Made by a program: the position numbers and the translations under genes
Source: Cafeteria roenbergensis
Taxonomy: Eukaryota > Sar > Bigyra > Bicosoecida > Cafeteriaceae
DNA length: 64,000 nucleotides
Direction: 5' to 3'
Assembly (NCBI GenBank): GCA_008330645.1
Contig: VLTN01000004.1
Location: forward strand, 682,001-746,000
Notes under the pieces: generated by a model
The model's input: only the letters and a program-made list of their open reading frames with translations
Databases searched by the model: none
Told to the model about the DNA's origin: nothing
Shown: positions 18,701 to 28,216 of the stretch, piece after piece
How positions within the stretch are numbered: the first letter of the stretch is position 1
Layout: each line of letters opens with the position of its first letter

Positions 18701-19400
18701 TTCGGCTGGCGGGGCTGAGGCGGGCTCCTTTGTCGAGGCCGACGAGGGGGTCGATGCGTTGGACACGGTGCTTGCGCTTGTATACAAGGGCGCAGGGGGC
18801 GCCGCAGCTCCAGGCGGCGACGCGAGCGAGGCGCTCGGGCCCCGGGAGCCGGCCTTCTTCGGGCTGAGGGCGGTGCGCGTCGAGGACGGGCGCCCGGACG
18901 GGCCTGGGTGGGCGGCCGCTGACGCCGAGGGCGAGGTGTTCCTCGGAGCCGCGAAGGCCACGGGGGCGCTCCTCCGGGTGGTGGGCTGCCGGCGCGTGTT
19001 TGCCGACGAGCGGGTGGAGCGCCGCGTGGCTATTTTCACCAGGAGGTGGGCCTGCTTCCTCCGGGTGCGCGTGGGCGACGGTCCTGTCGCGGCAGGGCCG
19101 GAGGAGGGCAGGGGAGCGCCGGCCGCTGCTTCGCTCTTCTCCTCTCTTGCGGCCCAAGCGACCCAGGCGGCCGCTCGTGCCGCCGGCCTCGCGCCCGCTG
19201 TGCGTCTCGAGGTGGACGAGCTGCTGCCTTCGCAGTCTGTGTCCAAGCTCAAGGGCAAGAAGGGCCTCGCCAACCTGGCCATCATCGACTTCGCGGAGCC
19301 CTCTCACGACGCCGCTGGAGCACCTGCCTCCAAGCGCATCGTCTTGTTGTGTGACGAGCTGCGAGAGCTCGTGGAGGCCCTTCGATCGGCACGTAAGTGA
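15705..19400 (+). CDS. TBC1D23: TBC1D23-like protein: TBC, rhodanese and C-terminal domains
   Basis: A single exon of 1,231 residues. Residues about 35-270 form a TBC (Rab GTPase-activating) domain. Both dual-finger motifs are present: VDCDRTR (V79xxD82xxR85) and YRQG (Gln117). Residues about 440-570 form a rhodanese-like domain (VVDCRPMPEFAASHIRGSFHLD ... GFGHVCEVRGGF). The usual catalytic cysteine loop is replaced by FAVLGSG, so it is probably non-catalytic. Long disordered acidic and Ser/Ala-rich linkers follow. Residues about 1020-1231 look like the PH-like C-terminal domain (ending ELRELVEALRSARK). In animals this order is that of TBC1D23, which bridges endosome-derived vesicles to golgins at the trans-Golgi. 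The stop codon overlaps a perfect donor-like GTAAGT, so a longer spliced form is possible. Confidence 0.85.
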   Translation: MSGQESLPAMHAALARGAAAGPEALVEACGREVGGRIPPRLRGQVYAAILGVQLTGGEQLSEAIASGEATLSNKRVLRVDCDRTRQTVAAFQSDEGKARLARLLSFFCKCQATPYRQGLNEVVAPLLLLGADGEAECAAGKLTELSDSAVHRLLQGMVTTFLPAAYGADDDFVGLQCSLEYVRLLLVFHDPELARILQQHSVTPELFATPWLFTLLARGHSLPVVYSLWDSLVLHLATPRSAAAGAPPAAEPSAPGHAAAEAAAATAPAAGAGAAAEPPMPHSGVHVGPGLLHFLCVAMLVRRRKAIQDLVLESASAGAGAALARDIQAAELSVLVSRLSLASVEEAEQLSRLAIAMAAATPDSVRRHLLDVAYAVAPPAEAVLRELVVSVCVRVSATEALTRAAGAAEISAAASAQPGAVPGLAASGTSAGAAQPGSDSPPLLLVVDCRPMPEFAASHIRGSFHLDPSVLHNPAMLTDMAAAFEDLSAFHFAVLGSGTHAELADAETDRRAGGAGPPGAVDAAHVVLMFMLNRGFGHVCEVRGGFGAVEEAVRRTPALRKFLVQDASAGGAHGDGDGDETGGAPLYDDGSSDGSAGEDEGDGGDEGEGAEEDTQGTSPQQAEGGMGDGGGGGSGSGSGSGSATPVARRRRPAPSGAAPKSTRQESTAGRAMRLLRRLSKPRPSDEHSGPLRLSSEVQPTIPTAWADGQHRAGSGRIRRWLAGRAAPTEVFTTSASPDDPPSVSPSVDEAPAASSGPAQAAQPRGASVDSAAPASSGLFAGLKVMGQRPRGGTAGSDAPSLSSERSAARRAASETGAAASRARVGTADSAGSAGCPAGQQAAQPSGLSAEVATDHACVEAQLDAMVALAGAPLPRPESRGSRPGATSAAPADGAAGSAKPPLQGRAGAASGPVATKPATAAGSAKAKQAAAKAEAAGADSAPDAPAPGAATSFGATWRGGVAGWRSALGSAAASVASMAAARALAAPPAAQSRDSSGPASAGGAEAGSFVEADEGVDALDTVLALVYKGAGGAAAPGGDASEALGPREPAFFGLRAVRVEDGRPDGPGWAAADAEGEVFLGAAKATGALLRVVGCRRVFADERVERRVAIFTRRWACFLRVRVGDGPVAAGPEEGRGAPAAASLFSSLAAQATQAAARAAGLAPAVRLEVDELLPSQSVSKLKGKKGLANLAIIDFAEPSHDAAGAPASKRIVLLCDELRELVEALRSARK

Positions 19401-19787
19401 CGCGGATGGCGGGCGGATCGGGACTTGCCGGCCGTGGCACTCCATGCCGGACGCGCCACGGGCTGGGTCCTGTAGCGGCCGGATGAGCAAGCGCGAGTGG
19501 TGCGAAATGGCAGCTGCAAACGCTGCAGTTGCGGCGGCGGTGACGGAATTCGGCGACAACGAGCCCGACGCGCGGCCCCAGGCACGCACACAAGAACCAA
19601 GCGATCGATGCCTGCCGCTTCCCCGCGGCAGCTGCGCGAACTCCCTCGCAGCAACGCGCGCCCGCGAGCACCAATGCGCACGCAAGCCTGCGCGCACGAG
19701 AGCACCAATGCTCACGCAAGCCTGCGCGCGCCCGCGAGCACCAATGCGCACGCAAGCCTGCGCGCGCCTCGGCCGCCGCAGGGGGGG
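19401..19787. other. Convergent gap
   Basis: About 390 bases between the TBC1D23-like stop and the stop of the next, minus-strand gene. Apart from the minisatellite listed separately, no gene is seen. Confidence 0.5.
19655..19760. repeat. Minisatellite, three ~36-bp units
   Basis: Units at 19655-19690, 19691-19724 and 19725-19760 share the core AGCACCAATGCNCACGCAAG. The first and third are identical and the middle one is two bases shorter. It lies in the gap between two convergent genes, just 3' of the minus-strand stop at 19788. Confidence 0.88.
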
Positions 19788-22032
19788 TCAGCCAGTCGCG
19801 GCCGGCGCCTCGGCCGCAGGCAAGGCCCGCATTGGCTCCACGCACACAATGCACGCGGCGGGCCCCAGGGCCTCGCGCCACCACTCTGCCGACCCGCACT
19901 GGCCGCGGTCCGCAGCGGCAGCGGCTGCAGCGCTGTCAAGCCGCTCGGTGCCTGCGCTCTCCGAGACGCCCCCCATCGCAACGGAGCCCATGAGGCTCTT
20001 GGGGGCGCGGTCGGAGCCAGCCTCGCCCGTGCTCGACCCCAGCAGCAGCGTCACAGCGTCGCTCACCTGCTGGGCGAACGGCGCGTCCGCCGGCTTGGGC
20101 GCGGCCGCGGCCTCCTCCGCCCGGCTGCTCTTGAGCATCGACTGCGCCCAGGCGTGCGCCGCCTGGGCTGGGCGCTGGCCCAGCGCCCCCTGCCAAGTGT
20201 CCACGCACGCCGCGTCCGCCACAACCACGGCCGCCGCGCGCTGCCGCAGCGTCAGCCGCGCCCACCGCTTGCTCCACCCGTCGAGCGTAGCGACTCGAAG
20301 GCCCTTTGCTGGCAGAGCCGGCGGCACAACGGCAAGCAGAGCCCGGAGCGAAGCCCGGCAGGTCGAACCCGCGGAGCCGCTGTCTGAGGGGCTGCGCTCC
20401 GGGATCACGAGAGGGGCTGAGGGGTCGGCCTGCAGCAGCTCTGCCGGCGGAAGGCTCGGCAGCACGACGCTTGGGGGCGACGCCGGGTCGCCCGCCACGA
20501 GACGCGAGGCCGACGCTCTCCGGCCCATGCCCAGGGCGGCGTCGAGCCTCGAGCGGAGCACGGGCGTGTCCACGGCGGCCACGAGCCGGCTCAGGGCCAG
20601 GGACGCGCAGAGCGCCGGCAGCAGGAGCCCCTCGCCCAGGCCGGCCACCGCGCGCCACGGCAGCGGCTGGGGCGCGCTGAGGGCCCGGTCTGGGGTGCCG
20701 GCGTCCGGGTCGCCCGCCGCGGCCTTCTGCGGGCCTGGTTGGAGCGCGCGAAACCGCGGCCCCGCGCAAATGCACATCGGCGGAGCGCGATCCGCCGCTG
20801 CGGCGGAGGCCGGTGCCGCGCCGGGCAGGGAGATGGGAACGCTGAGCAGGGCGTCGGCGGCATGGGGGGCGGCGGGAACGGCCGCGGGGGCGGCGGGGTC
20901 GAGGAACGTGACGGCGATGTTGACCGTCGCAAGCCAGCTCCCCGCGGCGGGGACGGCCGGCTCAGGCTGCTTGGAGGAGCGGGTCGCCTCGTCCTGAGGA
21001 TGGGGTCCCGACGCTGGAATCGGTTCGGCGGGCCCGGCTGCCGGGACGCGAGCCCGGAGGAGCGCGACGGCAGAGGGGGTCGCCCAGTCCACCGGCTGGA
21101 TCTCCAGCACGCAGCGGGTGCGCGGGCGTGCCGCCGCTCCGAGGCCAGACGCCCCCGCGCCGGGGCCGGGCTTGGGCTCGCGGGCGGCTCTGTGGCAGAA
21201 GCTGGCCCAGCCAGGGCCAATTGCGTCGGCCAGAAGGACCTCCAGCATGCAGCGCATGCGGGGGGACCCCGTCACGAAGCGGTCGAAGTCGGAGCGGTTT
21301 CGCCGGCCGGGAGCCAGCCTGGACGAGAGCATCGCCCGCGTCAGCGTGCTGATATCGGAGCGCCAAGCCGCCACCGGGCCGAGGGCAGACTCCGCGTCGC
21401 TCACGCCCCGCAGAACACGGGCCGAGCCGGCTGCGCTGCTGATGGGCGCAGCTGCGTCCCGCTCAAAGGTGAGCGCGCCGAGAAAGCCTGCCGCGAGGCC
21501 AGGCGCGCACGCGAGGGCACCCCGCGTGTACACAGCACACACTTGCAGCAAGTGCTTACCCTCGGGGGGCTCGGGCGAGCCACGCGCACCCAGTGTGCAC
21601 ACCTCGCCAGCGCCGGAGGGCGGGCTGGGCGACGGCGCCGGCTCGCACCCGACAGCCGCCAGCATGCGCAGCAGCTGGGCCGCCCTGTCTCGCTTGTCGA
21701 CCACCAGACTCTTCAGAGGGGAAGACCGAAGGTGCACCGAAATGGACCCGTTGCTGTGGATGGCCTCGACCCTGACAGCCTCGCCCTGCGGGGCCGCGGC
21801 ACGACAAGCAGCTCCGATCATTCGGCCGTCAGCGCCGGCCGGCCCGCGGCTCGGGCCTGCGCACGCCTCTTCTACTCACCGGCGCAAGCGAGAACGACTT
21901 GTGCTCCGCCCCAGAGTACGCCCGGAGCACGACGCACGGCTCGCCCGCGCGAATCGCGCAGCTCAGCTCCAAGTGCACCCCATCTGCAATTACGGCAACA
22001 GACTCCGGCAGCACCGACTCGGGAACATCCAT
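19788..22032 (-). CDS. Protein of unknown function (716 aa)
   Basis: Exons 22032-21880 and 21785-19788 join in phase 0 (intron GTGAGT..CCGCAG, 94 nt). The N-terminal 110 residues look globular with beta-strand pattern (ADGVHLELSCAI, VVLRAYSG, VRVEAIHSNGSISVHL) followed by a helix (RDRAAQLLRMLAAVG). The layout recalls a small beta-sandwich or PH-like domain. The remainder is Ala/Pro/Gly-rich with isolated ordered segments (MRCMLEVLLADAIGPGW; WSKRWARLTLRQRA). No catalytic motif, membrane segment or named family is recognised. It is followed on the same strand by the C39-fold peptidase gene, whose 3' end lies about 215 bases upstream of this start. Confidence 0.6.
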
Positions 22033-22247
22033 GGGCCCACCGCGCGATCGGAGACGCGTGACTGGGGCGAGCAGGGCGGCCGCGCCCGGGCGTTGTGCGC
22101 CGGCGCGACGGGGGTGCGGCTTCGTGTGTGCGCGGCGAGGCTCTGTCGGCCGGTTGCACTCGATTCAGGCAAGCAGACAGTCGCAGCACGGCTTGGCAGC
22201 CAGCGCGACGCAGTGGGCCGGTAAGCGGTGACACACGCGACACGGTT

Positions 22248-23891
22248 TCAAGCAAACTTCATGTCGAAGAGACGCCACCCGACGACGTCGCGGGTGTAGG
22301 AGTAGGTCTCGCGGTTGAAGCCAGGGTCGTTGATCGCGAGCGCGTCGGGGTTGGTGGCGTTCCAGCCGACCACGAGCACGAAGTGGTGGCCCTGCATCAC
22401 GTTTGCGATCACGGGGCGGCCGGCGCGGAGCATCTCCTGGATCTTGTGCAGGGGAACGTCGTTCTTGGTGTGCATGGCATCGGCCGGCCAGCTGACGCGC
22501 GACGGGTCCACGTTCGCCACGGCGCTCTCCACGAGGTCGTTGCCGATGTAGCCGTGGTTGTCGCGCAGCCAGGAGTTGAGGATTCCGGGGTTGGGGGACT
22601 TGCCGTCGACGTTGATGTGGTGTCCGGCCAGCGCCATGGTGGTCGAGCTCATGAGGCAGCCGACTTGGCAGATGGTGTCGGTGTCGATCTTGTCGGAGCC
22701 CCAGCGGCTGTCGCACTGCTTGAAGAGTGGCATGACGTAGGGGACGACGAACTCGCCGCCATCCTGCTCTTTGGTCCACGACGGCAGGGACGGGGTGGGG
22801 GCGGCGCCGCGAAGGGACGCCGGCGTGAGGGGGAAAGCGGTGCGGGCGGGGGCGTCACCGGCGGTGATGCGGTACTCGATCACGTCGCTGATGTTGGCGT
22901 AAGGGTACCAGGTCGAGTTGTAGAAGGGGTCGTTCACCTCGAACCGGTCGCGGGAGTCGGAGTCAACGCCAGTCACCAGCACGAAGTGGCCACTGTCGTG
23001 GACGTGCGCTGCGAGGGTTGCGCAGACCACCGGGGCCGGTGGGCGAGCGAGGTCGGGCGGTCCCGCAACCGGCGCAGTGCAACAGCAGCCGCAGGCGCTG
23101 ACCCTGCAAATGGCCCCGTCTTTCAGCGCGCCCTCGAAGGGAAGAAGTACGAAAGGCAAGAGGACTCACCGACAAAGATGGTGTCGCCCTTCTCCACCGC
23201 GGCGCGCATGTCATCGAGCTCGGGCTTGTCGTGCTCGCTGACAAACTGCAGCCTGGAGCTCGGCACGCGGTTGGGCGCGCTGAGCACGAGGTTGTTGCAG
23301 TCGCCCGCGATGCACACATAGCCATGGTTGTCCTCCAGCCACGAGTTGAGGCTATCAGGGCGCACGGCGCGGTCGGCGAGGTCCACGCCCAGTCCGGCAA
23401 GCGCCATGGACACGCTTGTCATCGCGCAGCCCTCGCCGCAGATGGTGGAGCGCTCGCCCGGGCCGCGTGTGCCCATCTGGTTTCCTCCCCAGCGCGGGTC
23501 GCACCTGCGCGACGAAGCGGGGCCGGGCAGGGGGCGGGGGAAGGGGCGAGGAGACGGCGATAAGGCAGTGGCGAAGCAAGATCTGTCGAATCGAACAACA
23601 ACTGGCCAGCCCACGCCCGCCACGAGGGCTCCTTCCCCCTCCCCACACACACACCCGCACACGAAACAAACGCGATGTGGCTGGGTCGAAACAGAACAGC
23701 GACGCCCGCTCTCTGGGCGCCGCGCTGGGGGAGGGGGGGGGGAGGAGGGCGGCGGAGCGAAAGCGACGTGCTGCCAAGTTGAACGTCGGCCTGGCAACTC
23801 ACTGCTTGTACAGCGGGAACTTGGGCAGGCCACCCGCCACTGCGACGGAGGCGGCGGCGGCCGCAACGAGAACCGAGAGCGCGAGCTTCAT
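22248..23891 (-). CDS. Secreted protein with two tandem C39-like peptidase domains
   Basis: Exons 23891-23803, 23504-23170 and 23008-22248 give 394 residues. Introns run GTGAGT..GCGCAG (298 nt) and GTGAGT..CTCGCAG. A signal peptide (MKLALSVLVAAAAASVAVAG) is followed by two homologous domains of about 180 residues. Each starts PL(Y/F)KQCD(P/S)RWG. Domain 1 has the Cys motif GEGCAMTS (Cys about 56), GHFVLVTG and VNDPF. Domain 2 has VGCLMSS, GHHFVLVVG and INDPG. These are the Cys-His-Asp/Asn positions of the papain-fold peptidase C39-like (PF13529-type) family. Both triads look intact, so an extracellular or phagosomal cysteine peptidase, or a peptidase-like binding protein, is plausible. The family identity is by motif only. 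Confidence 0.78.
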
Positions 23892-24436
23892 GGCGGGCGC
23901 AAGTGGGGTCGCAGCGCAGCTCCCGGCCGCCGTCAGCGAGCGACTCTGCTGCCTCCTCTGCCACCGCGGGCGCCTCGCATGCCGCGCTTCGCGGGCGCTG
24001 GGCCTCGGAGCCCTCGCTGCAGCCGCAGTCTGCCCGGTGGCATCGAGCGGCAGCGGCCAATTGCGCTGCCGCCACTGGGCGCGGGCTCTCGCTTCGCCGC
24101 GACGCGAGGCATCGCTTCCTCCGGCGCCGGCGGCGGTGCGCGTGCCATGCGCTGCCGGCCGAACCGACACGTTGGTTGCTGAGGCATGGGCGCGCGCCCG
24201 CGCCGGCCCGCGCTTGCAGCGGAGCCACACACACACACATGCACACACATATGCACTCGGGACACATTCAGAGTCGGCCGCGCGAGCTGAGGCGCCTTGG
24301 GCGAGCGAGGGCCGCGCGGGAAGGGCAGCAGCCCCCCCCCCCCACTCCCCTCCCCCCTCCTCCCCTCCCCTCCCCTCCCCCCTCCCCTCCCCCCCCTCTC
24401 TCTCCTACCCCGCTGCAGCGCAGTCCAAGGCCGCCA
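23892..24436. other. Intergenic region with pyrimidine-rich low complexity
   Basis: 545 bases between two minus-strand genes. It holds a CA-rich tract at about 24226-24258 and a long C/T tract at about 24331-24413 consisting of C5-C10 runs separated by single T or A. The complementary strand is G-rich and could form quadruplex structures. No gene was seen. Confidence 0.6.
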
Positions 24437-26067
24437 TCAGCGCACGGACGAACCCCCCGAGGGGCTGGGGCCCAGCGAGGGAAGCCTCAGGCCGTCAGCT
24501 CCACCCGGAGACCTCGGCGCGGACGCTGTTGCGCCGCCCGCGCCTCCCCTGGGCGGGAAGGCCGCGCCGCCGAGCCGTCGCAGGAGTTCGTCCTGCTGCA
24601 GCAGCCGGCGCATCACCTCCCTCCTGTCCGCGCCGCTGAGCGCCTCCAGCGGCATGGCGTCGCCCTTCCCCTCCTCGCCCCCGCCGGCCCCCACGAGCGC
24701 CGCCTTGCGCGCCGCAATATCCGCCTGAACGTCCGCGACGCACCGCCGAAACAGCTGCTCCACCTCCGTGCGGCTCTGCATCTCAAGCGAGAGACTCTGA
24801 CGGGACTGCTTCAGCGCGCGCCGCTCCGCGTCCAGAACGCGCCGCAGCCGCTTGACCGTGTCGCGGAGACGACCCGCGCTCACATCCTTGAGATCGGAGG
24901 CCCCTCCGGCGGCCGCTGCCGGCGCAGCGGCGGAGGCAGCGACGCCCGTCGCGCCCCCTCCCAGACTCCACCCGCCGCCCGTCCCGCCGGCGGCCCCCGT
25001 ATCGGCCGACGCCCCGCGGGCCCCTCCCCGCGCCTCTGCGCCGGGCCCCGCCACAACCTCGGCCAGGCGCGCCTCCGCCTCCTCCGCCCGCGCCCTGGAC
25101 TCGAACACGCCCTGCTGCGCCGCCGCCAGGTCCTGCCTCAGCCTCGCGTTGTCCTTCTTCGCCGCCACCAGCTGCCGCACCAGGTACTCTCTGTCGTCCT
25201 CCTGCGACTTGAACTGCGTGCGCAGCTGCCCGTTCTCGCGCGACAGCGCGGTGTTGTGCCGGTCCAGGCGGTCCGCGGTTTCGCGCGCCCACTCCAGCTC
25301 CTTCTCGAGCCGTTTGCACCTGTCTACCCACTCCTGCGCGCCGCTCATGGCCCGGGCGTTGGCCTTCTCCAGCTCCGTCTGGACGTCGAAGAGGCGCGCG
25401 CGGAAGGCCCGCAGGAGGTCCCGCTCCTGCTCCTGCAAGATGCGCGCCGTCTGGTCCTGCACCTGCTCGATGTTGCGCATGATGGTCCCGTGGATCTGCC
25501 GCAGCTTCACGCGGTGGCTATCGACGTCGCCCTCCGAGGGGTCAGACTCCCGAGCGCGGGAGAGCTCCCTCTCGAGCAGCTCGATGCGGCTGCGGTACTC
25601 GCGCTCCTTGCGGATGTACGCGGCCTGCGGGCGCGTGGCGAGGGGGAAACGACAAAATAGGGGGCAGCGTATCGGGGGCTGGGGCCCAGGAGGCGTGGGT
25701 GCCGGGGGCGGGGGGGGAGAGGGGTGCAGGAGAGCGACGATTCAGTGCCCGCCGCGCGCTGGCCGGCCCTCGCCGGCCACATGGTCTCGCAACGTGGCCG
25801 CCGCAGCGGCTGGACCACAGCGTGCACACGCGCTGCCATACACCCGGGGATAGCGCCATTGAGCAGAGGGCGAGCCGGTCTGGGCGGGGTGGGTGCCGAA
25901 CTGCGCCGCTTCTGCATTGCAGCCGGCCGCGTCGGCGGGAACGCAACACGCGCTCTCACCTGCCGCCGGTCTAGATCGGCCTTGAGGGTCGTGATTTCTC
26001 CCGCGAGAGTTGCGTCCGGGGCCGCCCCTGCGCCCGAGGCTGGCATGCCGCGACGTGCCGAGGCCAT
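24437..26067 (-). CDS. Coiled-coil protein, probable flagellar/basal-body component
   Basis: Exons 26067-25960 and 25624-24437 (intron GTGAGA..CCGCAG, 335 nt, phase 0) encode 431 residues. Residues about 20-190 are an almost continuous charged coiled coil (LTTLKADLDRRQ-like heptads; AYIRKEREYRSRIELLER; REYLVRQLVAAKKDNARL). A Gly/Ala-rich hinge and a second coiled coil (DTVKRLRRVLDAERRALK) follow, then a disordered Pro/Ser tail. The N-terminal block looks strongly conserved in character, but I cannot name the family. Its start is only 271 bases from that of DRC4, transcribed the opposite way, so co-regulation with a motility gene suggests a ciliary role. That role is inference, not homology. 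Confidence 0.7.
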
Positions 26068-26338
26068 CTGCCTCTCAAGACGAGCGCTCGGCAAACGATT
26101 CTCGGCTCGCGCGTGGCACCCGCGCTCCGCCGCCCAGCTCCGCGCAACTGGCGTGCAGCTTCTGTGGGAGCTGCCCGGGGCCGTTCTCCCGGCGCAGGGC
26201 GGGTGGCGCCACTGGTGTCGCTGCTGCTGCAATCGCCTGAGCTCTGCTGAGGGCGCAACGGTTGAGCGCGCCTGCGCAGCGCCGCGGGCCGCCCCCGACG
26301 GCACCCGGGCGCCGCCTGCACCTCGTTGCCGGTACGCC
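26068..26338. promoter_or_regulatory. Bidirectional promoter region, coiled-coil gene / DRC4
   Basis: The 271 bases between the ATG at 26067 (minus) and the ATG at 26339 (plus) must carry both promoters. No TATA box is evident. The position, not a motif, supports this call. Confidence 0.55.
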
Positions 26339-27930
26339 ATGCCCCCCGTCCGCAAGAAGAAGAAGGAGAAGAAGGTGGAGCGCACGCCCACCCCGTTTGA
26401 CCCTGACCAGGGCTTTCCAAGGGAGAAGCTCGATGAGATGCTCCGGACGCTCCGCGAGCAGCTGGAAAAGGCCCAGATGGACCGCAACCAGATCCAGGTT
26501 GACAGGGTGAGAGGCAGGCGTGTGCCGCAGGGCGGTTGTGGCCCCGTGCGCAACCGCTCGAGGGAGAGCGGGCGGAATGCGCGGCTCGCATGCTCCCAGC
26601 TCCGCCCGCCCGCCAGTCCCCGGGTTCCCCCCTCCCCTCGCCCCCACCTCGGCTCTGGTGACCGCAGGACACGGTCCAGAGCTTCTACGACATCACTCGG
26701 AGCGAGCTTCGGGACTACGAGCTCTCCATCCTGTCGAAGGATCGCGAGATGGAGATGATGGAAGACAACCACCGCGTCGAGGTCAAGGTGTACGAGCAAA
26801 AGGTGAAGCACCTCGAGTACGAGCACCGCCAGGGCATGGGCCGCGTGTCTGACGCGGAGGCGTCCCGCTTGGAAGAGGAGGGCAAGGAGCACATGACCCG
26901 CGAGGCGGAGCTGCGGGAGGCCAAGCGCGAGCTGCGGCGCCGCCTGCGGGAGCGGGAGCGCGCCAACGAGACGGAGGTGGAGGACCTGACCTCCCGGCAC
27001 GAGAAGGCGCTATCCCTCGCAAAGCGCGACCTGGCCACGCAGCTGGACGGGCTGCGCACGCAGTACGAAACGCGCCTCTCGTCCGTGAGGTCGGAGCTCC
27101 GCCTGCGGCACAAGGTGGAGGCGCACGAGGTGGAGGAGCGACGCAACCAGCACATCCGCGACCTGATGGCCAACCACGCGCGGGACTTTGGCAAGGTGAA
27201 GGACTTCTTCAACGGCATCACGGACGACAACCTGCGCACAATCCGCGAGCTCAAGGGACGGATCGCCGGCCTGCAGGAGAAGCAGGTGGCCAGCCAGGCC
27301 CTCATGGTGGACATCTCCGAGGAGAACAAGCGGCTCGCGAACCCCCTCACGCAGGCCACGGACGAGGTGCTCGCCCTCCGCGCCGACCTGAAGGACTCTG
27401 AGAAGGACAGGCTGGCGCTTCGCAACGCCCGCTCCCGCCTCCGGCGACTCGACTCCGAGCTGGCCGTCACCCGCAGGCGCAAGCGCACCGTCGAGCGGGC
27501 CTTCGCCTCGCTGGAGGACGAGCGCGACCGGCTCTACGACGGCTTCGAGGAGACGGTGCGCGCGGTCCAGGGCCGTGCGGAGTACAGGAACTCCGCACTC
27601 GACGAGAAGCTCGCGGCGCTGCAGGCAGAGTTTGAGAGCAAGTCGGCCATGCTCGACGCCGCGATGCGCGGCGCGCAGTTCGACCCTCGGATGGTGGCCG
27701 CGGTTGGAGCCCACATCGACACGGCGCTGGAGAGCAAGGCGGCAGAGGCGCGGCGCCTCCAAATGGCCGTGGCGCAAGTGTCAAAGGCCCACAACGACGC
27801 GGTCCGGGCGCTTCGCGCGCGCTCTTCCGAGCTCGGCGTGGAGGTCGACGACATCGACGCGCCGCTCCTGCCAGCAGCAACCTCAGTAGGGCCTGCGGGC
27901 CTCGTTGCCAGGGCCGCGACGGACCACTGA
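26339..27930 (+). CDS. DRC4: Dynein regulatory complex subunit 4 (GAS8/DRC4)
   Basis: Exons 26339-26506 and 26668-27930 (intron GTGAGA..CCGCAG, phase 0) give 476 residues, the same length as animal GAS8 (about 478). DRC4 is a scaffold of the nexin-dynein regulatory complex that links outer doublets of motile axonemes and controls dynein. The lysine-rich start (PPVRKKKKEKK), the helix with NQIQVDR then FYDITRSELRDYE, and the diagnostic blocks VEVKVYEQKVKHLEYEHR, VEAHEVEERRNQHI and DFFNGITDDNL identify the family. The protein is coiled coil throughout. The tail after about residue 440 is short and non-conserved. It indicates the organism builds motile flagella. Confidence 0.96.
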
Positions 27931-28216
27931 GCCAGCCGCAGACGGCGGCAGATGCCGCAGTCCTGCGGCCACGGCGGGCCGTGTGCGCTGCCTCTCCCGC
28001 TGGCCAGCCCCGCTGCGTGTCACCCGATTCGTGTGTTGTTGCGTGTGCACCGCCTCAATCCGTGCTTCTTGGCCAGTCGCGCTCCCGCGCCGCTCAGCAC
28101 CGTCAGCATCAGAGCACGCGAGAGAGGCATGCGCAGCGCGGCTCTACGCACGCACACGCACGCATTCACCGTTGGCGCGGCGCTGTTTGCGCTCTGGCAA
28201 CACTTCGGCCGGCGGG

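Noticed and set aside
19655-19760. CRISPR-like array
   Set aside because: Units are directly adjacent with no unique spacers, in a eukaryotic genome; it is a minisatellite.
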